Source of the DNA: Paracyclopina nana
Lineage: Eukaryota > Arthropoda > Copepoda > Cyclopoida > Cyclopettidae
NCBI GenBank assembly: GCA_019096065.1
Contig: JAGUCH010000004.1
Location: forward strand, 7,316,001 to 7,380,000
Length of the DNA: 64,000 nucleotides
Direction of reading: 5' to 3'
The notes beneath the pieces were generated by a model. That model did no database searches. It was not told where the DNA came from and was given only the letters and a program-made list of their open reading frames with translations. This document shows positions 63,939 through 64,000 of the stretch, in pieces (the stretch's first letter is position 1; each line of letters begins with the position of its first letter). The position numbers and the translations under genes are program-made.

Positions 63939-64000
63939 AAGCATTACTACAATTGTACACTAAACTTTAATGTATCGCAAGAAAAAATTATAAGAAACAG

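Overview
This window is animal nuclear DNA, most likely from an arthropod. Twelve genes resemble single-copy bilaterian genes. Their introns are mostly 45-150 bp with GT...AG borders, and every model below was checked for exon phase. The arthropod call rests on a TATA box plus TCAGT initiator in front of GNMT, two BEL/Pao retrotransposons, and an LTR element whose Env looks like the chuvirus-type glycoproteins known from arthropod genomes. I cannot name the species.

Layout. 1-3796 is the 3' end of an env-bearing Ty3/gypsy-type element (integrase C-terminus, Env, 3' LTR). 4086-14268 is a complete minus-strand BEL/Pao element, BEL1, with near-identical 204-bp LTRs and a CCGTC target duplication. 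It carries a large extra ORF after pol. 14.3-24.1 kb has no gene I can support. It holds two 9-bp satellite arrays in opposite orientation, inverted flanks, a 169-bp tandem repeat and a long-TIR element. 24.2-47.9 kb is a gene-bearing stretch: LRRC57, V-ATPase subunit d, ALDH9A1-like, an ankyrin/IkB-like gene, PTGR1, DHX33, ABT1 and SMAD4. Four hAT-type MITEs with 8-bp target duplications and nested foldback elements lie between these genes. 47915-57633 is a second complete BEL/Pao element, BEL2 (CGTCT duplication). It has a classic -1 slippery heptamer at the gag/pol junction, one in-frame stop in pol, and an accessory ORF with its own TATA box. 57.8-64 kb is compact: ATG14 on the minus strand, then XRCC3-like, THOC6, AVEN and GNMT on the plus strand.

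The genes are mostly unrelated in function: autophagy (ATG14), recombination (XRCC3), mRNA export (THOC6), apoptosis regulation (AVEN), methyl balance (GNMT), ribosome biogenesis (DHX33, ABT1), TGF-beta signalling (SMAD4), acidification (V-ATPase d) and aldehyde or enone reduction (ALDH9A1, PTGR1). XRCC3, THOC6 and AVEN are separated by only 91 and 81 bp, and an AG acceptor sits just upstream of the THOC6 and AVEN start codons. This suggests a polycistronic, trans-spliced unit.

The less ordinary content is in the transposons. Both BEL elements carry an unrelated extra ORF after pol. In BEL1 it is in frame with pol across one UGA, carries three zinc knuckles and may contain a dead 3'-5' exonuclease-like domain. 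In BEL2 it appears to be a cassette bounded by copies of the polypurine tract, with an internal promoter. All functional calls come from reading the sequence and recalled family features; no database search was run.
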